From Salvator merianae (lineage: Eukaryota > Chordata > Lepidosauria > Squamata > Teiidae), in the NCBI GenBank assembly GCA_003586115.2, contig QVOM02000073.1:34910305-34974304 (forward strand): 64,000 bases of DNA. The letters run 5' to 3'. This document shows, in pieces, positions 10,521 to 23,255 of this stretch (the stretch's first letter is position 1; each line of letters begins with the position of its first letter). The notes below the pieces were generated by a model. The model was not told the DNA's origin and did not search any database. It saw only the letters and a list, made by a program, of their open reading frames with translations. A program made the translations under genes and the position numbers.

Positions 10521-12498
10521 CAACATCTCTATTTTAAGATCTAAATGTTTTAAACCTTTTTTTTCTCTTTTCCCCATTCTTTCCTCAGCCTCCATTTTTA
10601 ATCATTGACTCTTTTGGAAAAGGTTGATGTTTCCCCTCTTTTGACCTTCTGGAACACCAACAAATTGCTTGGTCCCATGGCAACGCTTCACACCATTTTC
10701 ACCATGTGTAAACATGGCCAAATGAACCAGTACTGTGCTTGGCAGGAGCCAAACAAATACAAGGCCAAAGGGACAATTTACTGACATCCTGCATTGGAGA
10801 TGAATAGTTCAGCACTGCAGCAGCAGGTAGCTAAAGCTGCCTGTTGGCTCAGGCACATGTTCAATCACATGCCACTGTTTTTACCAGATCTGGTAGCTCT
10901 CTAAGAGGAGCAGCTGATAAGGCACTAAGGAGAAATTCTGCTCTTTCATAACTAGAACACTGGTATACAGTGATTTTGGTGCCAACGATGTCTGAACGGT
11001 TTTATACTAAGTTTACGGTGCTGATTAAGAATATGACTTCGTTTTTGCCAGATTGGCTCTAGTTTCTGAGATATTTAATAGTTAATTAATTAATTAACGC
11101 AACATGTTTGAAAAGCATTCAGAATTGCAAGCCTACAAATTGAAATACAAAATAATTATATGGGATATTTCATTACCTAAGACACTGTTAAAGAGTCAAA
11201 AGACAGACCAAAAGCTATTGCATTTGTTATCACACACAAGTCGCTTTGGGGAAATGCATTATTTTCATGGATGTCCATTATCTCAAAAACTAGAACCAAT
11301 TCAGCAAAAGTAATGGGATTTTTGAATTCAGCACCCTCAACATACCCTAATTCCATTCAAAAAACCTTGGCACCTGAAAAAAAAATTTTTTTGTAGACCT
11401 GTGTAATCTTTACCTCATATGTAAGCATCATCTCATTTATCATAGTCCCTATGTTTTTGATTGACAGGTCCAAGCACTCCACTAAATACACTTTTGGCCA
11501 TTGAGCACTTCATGTATAAATTTTTGCTTTGTTCTTACAATCAAGAATCATTATTTTTAGAGTACTGCATAGTTCTAATAATTCATTTCTTCTGGATGCA
11601 GAATTGGTTAACTCTATTCACAGTTATAGTCATCTTGTCTGATAGTCCCATCTTGCAGTCCTTTTGTATAAGTATGCAGCAATTTTCTTTCTCACAGAGT
11701 TTTCAGTCCAAATCCCAGAGTGTCATTATCTTTTCTTATTGTATTTTAATTCTGCTAAACCTCAAAATACCTTAATCAGCTCTTTTTTTACATGATTAAT
11801 ACATGCAAAACAAATTATAATGTCCCTGGATTATTACTTCCAGAGAGCCCAAGGTAACTGATCTTTGTACTCTACCAATTTATTCACCACATCTTCTTAC
11901 TTTCCTAATCTTGTGTATGTCATTCCTTACACTTCTGTCCTCTTGCTCCTCCAGTTTGGTTTTAATATCTGTGTCTTCTTGTTATTTGAAGAGCTTATTG
12001 TGGAGCTCAATCAAAGACAGTCTGTGCAATTTCCTCAAGTATTCACTCATCAAAATCAATTTTTCTCATCAATAGATTTTAGTACTTGATTCCAACTGCT
12101 TTTTAAATTAGCCTTGAGAGCCTCTAATTCGGCTAAAGTTGAATACTAAATGTTGCTAGCTGGTTTGTTTGAACATTTTTAGATTGTTTTGTAGAAAGTG
12201 ACACAATTTTAAGTTCTTTTGATTTCTCTTGAGACTTAGGCTGTTATTGGGGATTAAAGCAGCATTGTGTATCTGTTTAAACACTTGATGAGGTTCTTGT
12301 CTTCATTTTGAAGGTTACACCATTGCTTCCTGTGGATACCAAACTAAAGGAATGATTTTATTTCCTTTAAGGAGAATGGGAGAATTTATTTATTTATTTA
12401 TTAAAAAAAAAAAACAGGCCCAGGAGCTTTCAGATTAGGTAGACCTGGCACTTAGTGGTAACTGTGCTTCCCAGAGCACCTTTAGATTTACAACTAAG

Positions 12499-13077
12499 GT
12501 CCTCTCCACACTCATCTTCCTTGGAGTAGTTGACCTATCCCAGTCTATGCTGTAACAAGAAAAAAAAGTGAGTTTGGAACCAGCTGTCCTGGGCCAACCT
12601 GATCAGCAATGCAGAGGTGCCACAGCTGTTCCATTCCAGGTAACTGACTCCCTACCTAAGACACCACACACCGCAGGCAGTGATTGGCCCAGGCCCCACT
12701 GCTCATACACTGTGTTCGAAGAACAAGTGTGGAGCTGAACAGGGCTATATTCCCAGTCTTGCCATTGTCTGGCTGTCACCTTTGAAGCCAGTATGCTCTC
12801 CTCTGTGCCAGGGTTCTGAAAGGTGGGGAAGTGGTGGTGGCTCACAGACACCATGATATTTTACAGAGTCTGGAATGCCCCCATTCTTTTTGTTTCAGAT
12901 CAAATGTGGAGTGCTGATGCCTGGACCAGAACAGATGGTGTCCCGTACAGCTGCAGACTTCTTCAGAAAATCCTACAACTATTCCACGATAGGGACCCAT
13001 TATAGCACTAGTCCCATGTGGACAAAGTATACATGGAAGTAACTTGTCCTGGAACAACAAACAAATGTGGAAATGGC
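12499..13077. mobile_element. Inverted-repeat MITE with CTAAG target duplication
   Basis: A 579-bp non-coding element starting GTCCTCTCCACACT and ending AATGTGGAAATGGC, an imperfect inverted repeat. It is flanked by perfect direct CTAAG at 12494-12498 and 13078-13082. The 5-bp duplication and end type are as in family A, though the interior is only loosely similar. Confidence 0.6.
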
Positions 13078-13122
13078 CTAAGTGTAAAACTATTTAATGC
13101 AGCACCATTTATATCAAATTTT

Positions 13123-13314
13123 CAGTGACAGTTCATTGTTTTAAGAATGGGTATTTGCATGTTGCTGGAAGGGGAGATAGCTGGCCACAAAAACGCGCCC
13201 CTCCCTGGGTGGGTCTTGCAGTGGCCTGCTGTGGCAAATTGGAGACCCTGTGGTCAGTGATCCGCCTTCCAGAGACATGCGAACATCCATTCTTAAAGTG
13301 CCGAGTTGTTGCTG
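13123..13314. mobile_element. hAT-like MITE, copy 2
   Basis: A 192-bp relative of the 8397-8589 element. Its left end (CAGTGACAGTTC…AAGAATGGG) aligns base for base with the copy-1 ends, differing by transitions expected from CpG decay. The centre CCCCTCCCTGGGTGGGTCTT is identical in both copies. It is flanked by CAAATTTT (13115-13122) and CAGATTTT (13315-13322), an 8-bp duplication with one mismatch. Confidence 0.85.
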
Positions 13315-14159
13315 CAGATTTTGTAATATAGAGAAATATTGCCAAAGTTCTGGCAAGCCATATATTTTGCAAAAAATGTTGCAGAAACTGCAGAAGTGAT
13401 TGCACAGACTGGAGACAAGCAGTAAGAACATTGTATACTGTCTGTAAAAGCTGCTCCTAAAGAACAAAAATCACCCTATTTATGCAGCCAGCCATCAAAC
13501 GAGAGCCTTATCAGTAAAGCAAGAGGAAAAGGAAAATAGCAAAGAAAGAAGAAACAGGGGCCTTTGGAAAATTAGTAAATATTTGAAACAAGACAAGGAA
13601 ATTAGAGACATCTTGAAAAACTAGTAAATGTATGAGAAGATGTGTCCCTTAAAAACGATTCTGGAAGTAGAGTATCTGGCTTATCTGGCTATATACTGAG
13701 TTTCCACCACCAAGACCTATAACTGAGGCAGAATCAGCACAGTGCAGTGGGAGCATTCAGGGTGCATGGGAACATGTCCCTGTACACATTGAGCAAATAT
13801 CCTGGTGTAAGTGCTATTAACAGTGAATGAGAGAATGGGAGAAAGAATTCTTACAGTGGTTTCTCCCACTATTCTACCCTGACACCCTGATTATGAAGTT
13901 CTTACTTACCTTAAAGCAGCATCTTTGGACCAAGTGGATTGGCCCTCTTTTGGAAAGCAAAACATGCCCAACTTCCAGGCCTGCTTTCCAAAACAGTCTA
14001 CACCAAAGTTCTCTGGCTTTGGCGTTTGTGCAATGGGAAGTCGGCGGGGGGGGAGTATGTGGATAACATGTTCCACTGTAAGGACTGGAGTGCTTCCTTG
14101 CCTGAGTCGCTCTTGCCTGTGTGACTGAGTCCTCTCCTAAATTAAAATGACATTTTTTT

Positions 14160-17100
14160 TTGTCTGACAAAATGGCTATTATCATCATTCATCATCACCA
14201 CCACCACACCAGTTATCAGGTGCTTATGACTGGTTTTATACTCTGAAAATCAGATCCTTCCCAAGGACTAAAGATAATCAAGAGATACTGGTACAGAATG
14301 CAGGCTGTTCCCGGTAGCTGATGGATAGTAACTCTATCAATGTCAAAGATGTTGAGACATCACTTCAGTTCTTTTGGAACTGCACCAAAACAACTACTGG
14401 CACAACTGTCACTTCCTTTGCCTTAGATGCTCAATTTCAGTGTGCAAGTCATTGTACTTGGTGACTTTTCTGGCTTATTTTTTCTCAAATCTGTAACCAG
14501 CTAAGGCCACATTGATCCACAAAAGGCTTTTCTCAACCACACTTATGTTAGGAGTATTATGTGCAAGATGTTTATCAGTTTGCAGCTGGAAATCCCACAA
14601 TACTTTGGTCTTTTTGCTTTTTTTGATCTTGTGGTTTCAATTTTTTACTTCTAACTGATGTCCCAATGGATGATAGTCACTTTATCACGCTTTATCATAG
14701 TTGGTTTGTGCTTTCTTCCTGCAGATATAGATTAGGTGTTTCACTGTTTCCTCAGTCTCTTTGTGCAGCAGCATTTCTTGTCAATAAGTGATTTTTCAAT
14801 CTTGGTCTTAATGCCATTAATGAAGTGCTTGCTCCTGGGTTACAAATGTCAGTCCTTCTGTTTCTTTCTTCACTATCCCCCTTTTTAAAATCCACTGCCA
14901 TATTTCTAAGCTACAAGCTTTCTGTTGGATGGCCATGAAGCTGTTTATTTTTCCACTTCTCAGGTTTTCAGTGTTCTTTTCTGTAAGTCTCCTTTGTTCC
15001 TGTGGTGTTTAATAGGTTTTTATTACTAATTTCCATTAACAGTTCTTCTTGACTACCCTTGATATGATCTACTGGTTCTCTTTTTCCTCACACAACTGTC
15101 TGTTCAGTCTACAACATTCCTTGTTTGCCTTCACTTTGGGTGAGCGATAACTTGTCAATAATGCTAAAGGAATGCAAGGTATGATTTATAGTCATTATTT
15201 TCCTTATCTTCTGATCCAATGCATCTAGCACTAATTATGTTCATTCTACAATTCTTGCATTGTATCTGAGGACTGGGATAGCTCAGGTATTAATAGCCTG
15301 GTAGTGTTGCCATCATTCAATTTGGATTTAAGAATTTTTCTGATTGTTCAGAAAGTATTCAGATATATTCCTTGCTAGCCCTGATTTTAACCTGTCCAAG
15401 TTTGATATATCTGCTTGGAGGATACATAAGTATTTCTATTTCTAATCCCTGGCTCATGTTATCATACATTCCTTAACTTTTTCTTGTACCAACTCTCTCT
15501 TCAAAAGTAACTTATACATCACACCTGTAACGCCTCTCTTCCTTCTCAAGTTCTTCTTCCTGTTTCTGTCTTTCTATTTCAAAATTCATCCTTCTTTTAT
15601 CTTCTCTAAACAGATCCAAAAACTGCATACATAAACCATTGTACCTCCAAGCCTTCCTTGTTTAATTGCTCTCTTGTTTTTAATATGGAGGATACATAAG
15701 TATTTCGAACATTTCTGGCATGAGGATCTTTATGTCTTTTCCATTCAACATTCCATTCCTTCTATGTTTACTATTTATTCCCATATAGTGGCCACTGTTT
15801 CATATATGTCTAATCAAAAGTCTGCTGGATTATCATTACTATATATTTGGACTGTATTAGTCAGTGATTCTACTTCACATGCTGACTTTCTATAGTTACA
15901 AATCATCCATATAAAGAAGATGTGAGAGTTTTGGTAATGTTTTGGAAGCCAAATATTCGTGGTCTGTTTTCTTCAAAAATCACTGACAATGCTATCAGAC
16001 GCATATTAACAGTAATGGTAATATGGAGTCACCTTGAAATATATCTTTTTGCACCAAATATATCTCCTCACCATTCACCATCAGCTCAGTTTTCCATACT
16101 TTCATTGCCTTTTTAATAAACATTTTGATTTTTGCCACTAATTTTTGTCATCGCTAAACATTTAAGATCCGACTACATGCTAACAAGTCAAGCACCTTTT
16201 TTGTAATTGATCCAAGCAACATATAATTTGATTCTTTCATTTACAATTCTCTACAATTCTCTTATCTATTAGCAGCTGATCTTTGTACCTCTCATTTTCT
16301 GACTGCTTCTCCTATTCTTCTGACATTAGAGTTTGTTATTTTTCTAAGCAGACTTGTATTGCAACTGATATTCTTGTTAGCAGCTTAAACATTGTTAGGA
16401 GGCAGGTTATTGGCTTATAGTTGTTTAATATTGCATCTTTTTAATGAATTTTCATTATAAGATAAGTTTTACCAGTTGTTATCCATTCATCTACTACTTC
16501 TCCTTGTAATATCGCATTAATTTGCTGGGTTATTCTTTCATGCAATCTGGTGAATATTTGAGCCAAAAACAATGCAGTTCATCTTTCTGTTTTAAATGTT
16601 TTAAATGTTCTGCTGTCTAGTTCTTTATCCTATTAACCTTTTTCTTAACTAATTCCAGGGTTATAAGATATTCTATGTGGCTTCCACAATGTTGAGCTTC
16701 CACTTCTATAATCCATACTGCATTCTTATATTCCTTTGCATTGTTCCACGGAGCATTCTAAAATCTAACAAATTCCTCTTGACAGTGTTGTTCACATATT
16801 TTTCATTAATAGTCTGATAAAATGCCACTGGTTTATTTAGAAAAGGACATTCTGCATATTTTCTTGGATGTTGCTGTGATTTGCTGCTTAGATATTTCTA
16901 AAACTTTGATTTTTCTTGAATCAAGATGGTATTCCTTAGTATTTTCATTTTTCAACTTCTCATTCATAACTTTCAGTTTCCTAATATTTAACTTCAATCA
17001 CTTGATCTTACTCTCCAGTCCAATCTTCCATTTTCATAACGTATTTTCTTGTTTCTTCTCAGCCCTTCTTATTTGGTAGCCACTGATGCTGCACTGTACA

Positions 17101-17560
17101 TAAGTTGACTGGTTTTTTCCTGTAACGATGATGCCTGCTACTGCTCTGTTGAGCTCTTCTAATGCTTGTGTAAGGTCCTTCCTAGCGAACATTTTTAATG
17201 CAGGCAATGTTGAGGCTCTTTTCTTTTTTTCATGTGTTTAATGATCATGTGATTCAGATACTTCTGTCTTTCAATCAGCTGTCAGCACTGTAATGTTAAT
17301 TACCTTGAGTTATTTCTGGCTTTTATTCATGTAGAACTATAGCTGTTACTTGTTTTTATGCTGCTGCTTCTCTATATGCTCCCTAGTCATTTTCTAGCAA
17401 CTCTTATTCAGATAGGATATTTTGTTGGAGTTCCTCCTGCTCTGTGTCAGTAAAGATCTTGCTTTTGATTATGAAGCCATACTGATTTGCTAGTCTTTGT
17501 TTAGTGATTTCTGGATCTGGGTACTATTGTTGTTGTATTTCTTAAAACTCTAGGTGAGCT
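14160..17560 (-). mobile_element. R4/Dong-like LINE fossil, antisense
   Basis: Conceptual minus-strand translation, allowing frameshifts and stops, gives the R4/Dong RT pattern near 16020-16230. YVAWINYKK is followed by an AMTKISGKI-type block, KVWKTEL, and IFQGDS, the R4-type equivalent of the QG motif. Near 14660-14830 there is a CC/H-rich block followed by ETVKHLI and TIIHWDIS. Near 14290-14410 VTVVPVVV matches the C-terminal end of these elements. It spans about 3.3 kb with no intact ORF. Ends are approximate, and the family name rests on remembered motif patterns. Confidence 0.75.
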
Positions 17561-20500
17561 GCAAAGGCAGAACAAGACATACGAAAATAAAACAAATGAC
17601 CCCCTCCCCATTACTACTAGATAAACCTGTTAGGCAGAATAGCCGATTTATATTTATATTTACTGTTATAGATTATTATAGATTTGGGCAGAATGTAAAA
17701 AAGAGTCTATGCTGCAGAATATAAAGTCTGAAATACAAGAGTTTCACACAGAGGTTGCTTTAGGAGGACAGAAAATCCGAAATGTTTATTCAAAAACATG
17801 AAAGAAAAAGCAAAACAAAACAAAAGATATCAGTAACATTTATGCAATTGTTTTTAGCGGGTTCATTTTCATTTTGTTTTTCTTGCTGTAACCAGCTCTG
17901 AGACCTTATTTTGCATAAGGAAAAACTCAGGTTTTTGTGATGAAGAGAAAAATACAAACTTGTCTCTCTGAAAAGAACCCCAAAGTGCAACGTCTCTCTA
18001 AGAAACTAAAATGGCTGCAAGAGTGGTTCATTGTCTCTTCTGATACTAGCAAGCTTTGGGGATGATGACAAGTATTAAGAGAAAAAGACTTGAGTCATTT
18101 ACTTGAATGGGTATCTAGTTGTCTTCCCCCATTGCTGAACGTACTACTAATAATGTTGCCCCTAGTGAAGCAATATAACTTAAGAAGATCTTGGTTAGAT
18201 ATTGTACTTTCCAACATTAATGAAGAATCTCTACAAAATAGCTGCTCAGAAACATTCATAGTAACTTCCTGAAATACACTGGATTAAAAAAACCTGAATC
18301 TATGGAAGTGTGCTTAGTTCTGGTATTTGCTTTTTATTAAATTTATATTCTCAACTGCCTTAAGCAGTAGAATGCTGCAATACAACTTTAGCAAGCAAGC
18401 AAGCACTGCCTGGATAAATTCTGCCGGGGCACAGATTTAACACCTAAGCTTAATTTTATTTTCTGAATGCTGTGTCCCTCTGAACCTCTACTGTAAAGTC
18501 TCTCACTACACTGGATTTGGGTATGGCCTTGGTTTTCCCTACATAAGCCACCAAAGGGTTAGCTCACACTTGGCAATGAGGCTCTGTTGCATTGTGGGTA
18601 GGAGACCACCCACACTGCCAAGGTTCCAAAGCAGCCCTTCAAACACAGGAGGCAAACAGTGACCACAGACAGGAAACCCATCTAGAGGTCCAGCTACTGA
18701 GTCAATATCAGAGCAGCACACTGCTGTTGACTCTGTCAGGAAGAAGCACACCAAGAATTGTTCTTCTTGCTCTTGGAAAAATATGCACTTTCTGGCTTGG
18801 GGCCAGAAATAGCTGTTCTGGAGCTTGAGCATAACTGCCTGCCTGCACTGCACTCCTGGTGACCATGTGTATGTAGATGGAGCCCTTATTTCTTTGTGAT
18901 GTTAATATTCCATCTTCATCAAGAATTAGCCAGGATGAAGGAAATACGGCAAACAGAAGAAAAGCCCAAGCAACCTGTGGAAACCACAGTAATACAACAG
19001 AGAAGGAAGTCAGCACAAAAAACTGAAATGAGATTTGTAGGCCTGTCCTATGCATTGCAAAACTATTGACAGAAATAAAGATAGCCCAATCATAATTATT
19101 CTGAACCATTAGAAAAGATGTATGAAGGCAGAAGTGTCAACTGTATCTAGCTCAATAGCAATTTCCTTTATAAATTTAGGAATTTTGCAATTATTGTGTG
19201 ACTGGTGGAGGAGTGAACTCTACCAAATGCACTACTTATGTAAACACTGGGAAATCTACACCAGGTGAGATATGAATGTCAGGCACTATTTAGCACCAGA
19301 CATCTTTCTGACTGCATCAACAGGATTATACTCTTCTGAAGGTCTAGGGAGAACAGTAGTTGTATGATTGAAAGAAAACAGTATTTATCTTCTCTTTGTT
19401 AAAGCAACAGCCATTAAATACTGCATACACAATGGCATAAAAATTATAATACATTGTGCATTTTTAAATTCCACAAAGTGTGACCAGCTGTACACTAGAA
19501 GAAGTTAAAGAATATGAATTCACAACTTTACTTAACTCCCTTTATATTGGGGAGAAGTCACATACCCATGACTTTTGAGGAACTGGGGGAGAGGTCTATC
19601 ACTGTAAAACAGTGCATTAATCTGAATTCATTTATTAAATGTCTGTGTCATTATATATACAAGGGAGTCTCACAGACTTAAAATAAGTTGAAAATACTAA
19701 CAGTGCAAAAGAAATGAAAAAATATAGGCATACATTGAACAACTGAAGTAAAACAGCTACAGCCAGTAGCAATTAACTTTCAAGTGCTTTGAAGAAGGTT
19801 GATGTTTCCATTTGCTACCAGAAATACATTAAAGCTTGCACTAAGTAAGCTTCTCTTAATGTTCCACAAACATGTAGCCACCACAGAGAATGCTTGTTTA
19901 GTTGTTGATGACTTCTGTACTTTAGATAGGGAAGATTCAGGAAGAATGCCTCAGAAAAAGACCTCAGGTGTCACGAAGGTTGCAATGAGAAATGATAATC
20001 TGGCACTTTAAGGGCTTGCCCAGGGATTTTCCATCTAAAGAAGATTGCAAGACCTAAAATAAAGTGGTAAATAAATTGCCAGGTACACCACAACTCCTAG
20101 CCCAAGGTGCTGAGGAGCCCACCACCACTGCAGATGGTAGGCTCTTGATGACACTGGAGCTAAGCAAATTTGCACCCAAAGTGGCATTCTCCTCTGCCCC
20201 AGCCTGAACAATGAAACACAAAGCAGTTACTAAGACTGCAAAGGAAGTGCAGGGTCCTTCCAGGCAGGGTCTGTTTCTGGCAGAGGAGTGCCCCTTCCCC
20301 CAGTGGCAGATGAGGCAGAACAGTGGAGTGGGATTACATACTTCTGGCCTTTTTTTTTTTTAAAGATGCAAAATGGAGCAAGGGATCAAAAGAAATCTGC
20401 TGGATGCCGATTTACTCTGCAAGTACCATCTTATTCTATCCCACTCCCAAAATAAAGAAGCCACTGCCTCTCAAGAAAGCCCACAAGGCCAGGCACTGAC

Positions 20501-21961
20501 TGAGATGGAAAGGAAAATCCTCCTTTTGTCCACCCATGAAAATCCAGATGCCACCTTCAATAGTCCCCTTGCATGATCACACCATGTACATTTAAACAGA
20601 CTAATGAGCTGAAACGGTCTCAGTGCTGGGATAATCTAAATACAGGATAGTTTGAATTGCAGAGAGATAAACCAGAGAAGAAACAGAAATGCATTTTGGG
20701 GTGTAATCCTTCAGAACAGAGGACAACATGAAAACAGCTTAATCATCAGGTATGACCTGGAGAACAGAAAAGAGAACCTTTTTGTTATTTCATGCAATTC
20801 TGAGAATACCTCTCACTAATATCTATATTTAATGAAAAGTTATGTCCAATTTCTTGTCAGATATACATAGACATGTTTCTCCCATGCTCAAATCTACTTC
20901 ATCATTTATAGACTTCTTGTTGACATTTACATTCCCATATAAATATTATTATCATTTTTAATGAAGCAATCTGATATTCAAAACCCAGTTTCTCAATAGT
21001 TATTTTAATTCTCAACGATAAATTTCCTTCATGTAAAATAATATAAAAATAACATGTTTTCCATGTTTGAAGGGACACCTACTGGAGAATGCTAACTACT
21101 GCTAGATCTTTTGCTAGCTGAAAAAGACACTGTGGAGAGAATATTTATCTAGACCAAATGTTTTCATTCTGTAGGAAGGGAGGAAAGGAACATGATTAGA
21201 GACAGAGAGGGAAATGAAAGGCTGCAAATTCCCCAGGCAATTAGCACATTGAATCACAAGTAGTAAAATGATATGGAAATCTTCCGGAAATATTTCCAAT
21301 TACTTACAACCAGCCATTTCCGTTCTACAGGTTTATCAACTGTTTTTCACAGCTGACAGCATCACACTTTGTTCAGTCCAAGCTTTTACAGTAAGAATGA
21401 CTATAGTATAAAATGGACATTTTGACACATCATCATTCTTGCTACCTACTTTATTCAGTAACTAATCAAATTATTTCCTATCTGATGCCTTCCAGATGTT
21501 TGGAACTACAACTGGTTGAGGTTGATGGAACATACACTGAAGGTTAGCAAAGAAGATGCAAATCCGGCCAGCCCCCTCTCCACACCCTCACACCCTCCAC
21601 ACATCATTAAAACCACACTGTAAAATGTCTTGGTTACACATTTTCCCTTTAATTAAAATAAATTTATCTCATGTTCAGTGAATACAGAGTCAAGTTCTAG
21701 ATGTGTACTGCATCTGTGAATGAGCAAGCTTTTACTACTTGATATTTCTAGGAAGGAAAAAAACAAACAGTGGAATAAAGATCCACTAGGTACCTACAGG
21801 CTGTAAAGAATCTGAGGGTTTTTTCTTAAGTTTCTGTATTAAACTTTTTAACTTAACATATCTGAGAAGAATTGTGGCTATTGTGCTTCAAAGTTTACAA
21901 GCATGATACATGTAAACATTTTCCCCTGAAAAAGAATTTGGAAAGTCCTCCAAGTCTATCA

Positions 21962-22579
21962 GCCTTTTGGCACTGAAAGGTCATAATCCGAATCAGTGGA
22001 TCTGGACCGTGGCCAGGCATGGACTGAAACAGGTCCAGACCAGCCCCCGCAACAGCTCCAAAGCTCACACTCAAAGGCCATGATCTGGATCAGAGAGTCT
22101 GGACCAGCCAGGCTCCTGGGTCCAGATCACAGCATGCAGTGATCTAGAACAGCACTGTTTGCACAGTGGAGCTGGTCCAGACAAACCCCCGAACAGGTCC
22201 TAAAACTTGCATGCAATTCAGGACCAGCCTCCAAGGGCACCAAAGGTCTAGGAATGAAAGTTCTTAGCCTCAGAACCCGTGGGGGATCCATCTGGTGTGC
22301 TACCAGAATAGGTCCCCCAATAGTCCAGAACACAGAAGTGTGCCTTCTGTATGTCTTCTTATTCCAGACTAGTCCACACTGGTCTGCCAGTAGACCTCAA
22401 TCTGATCTGCCAGTAGACCTCAGTCTGGATCTGTCAGTGATCGAGATTAATGCCCTTTTAATCTAGATTACACTCCATACCATAGTGGTGGGTGGAGACT
22501 CCTATATTCCACATTATCGTATAAAAGGGAGACCCATAGTTTCTGTCTGGACCAAACAAAGGGACAGTGCAGAAAGACC
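21962..22579. mobile_element. MITE family A, long copy
   Basis: The left end is near GCCTTTTGGCACTG and the right end is CAGTGCAGAAAGAC. The interior has repeated GATCTGGACC/GGTCCAGA motifs and the block GGAATGAAAGTTCTTAGCCT, which is shared with the copies at 30488, 39554 and 59348. The ends are less certain than in the nested copies. It directly abuts a CR1 fragment. Confidence 0.55.
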
Positions 22580-22581
22580 CT

Positions 22582-23255
22582 ATGTATTACCATATTATAT
22601 CTTCTTCATACAAAATACATAAAGCTGTTTTTGGAATATTGTGCATAATATTGGTCACCACACCTCAGGAAGGAAATTGTAGAACTGGAAAAAGGGCAGA
22701 AAAGGCAACCAGAATAAACAGGGAGCTGGAACATCTAACTTATGATAAGATTACAGTGTCTAGGCCTCTTCAGCCTTAGTTTAAAAAGTGAACTGGTTAA
22801 AGTTTATAAAATCATACATGGGGTAGAAAAGGTGTTTCAGGAAAAATTATCTTCACTATTGCAGAACAATCAGGGGTCACTCTATAAAGCTGATGGGCAG
22901 GAAAGTTAGAACTGACAAGGGAAAGTACTTTTTTTCACCCAGGGAACCATTGGTCTATGGAATTTACTATCAGTGGCTGCTAGCCTAGATAGCTTTAGGA
23001 AAGTGTTGGACAGATTCCTGGAGGTCAAGTGTATCAATGGCTAATAGAAAGAATGCCTAGGTACTGCCTCCAGGTTGGAGAGACAGCCAGGATGCCTCTA
23101 AAGAGTGTTTGCAGGGAGTTGAAAAAACCTTCATCTTATGCTTGAGAATGTCCAGAAGCAGTTGGTGGCTCATTGTGCAAGATGGGATGCTAGCCTAGAT
23201 GGGCTGTAGTCTGATCTAAGAGGACTTCTCTCATGTCCTTGTGTTCTTAAACTAA
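22582..23255 (+). mobile_element. CR1 LINE 3' end, sense
   Basis: The plus strand follows the CR1 3' region: GGAATATTGTGCATAAT, an ACTGGAAAAAGGGCAGAAAA block, GGCCTCTTCAGCCTTAG, and ending GATGCTAGCCTAGATGGG…GTTCTTAA. Non-coding and diverged. Same 3'-end subtype as at 905, 41460 and 46332. Confidence 0.88.

Noticed and set aside
11100..12340. Possible L1 ORF1 (coiled-coil) remnant on the minus strand.
   Set aside because: Translation gives only scattered, stop-riddled Q/K-rich pieces, not enough to name it.
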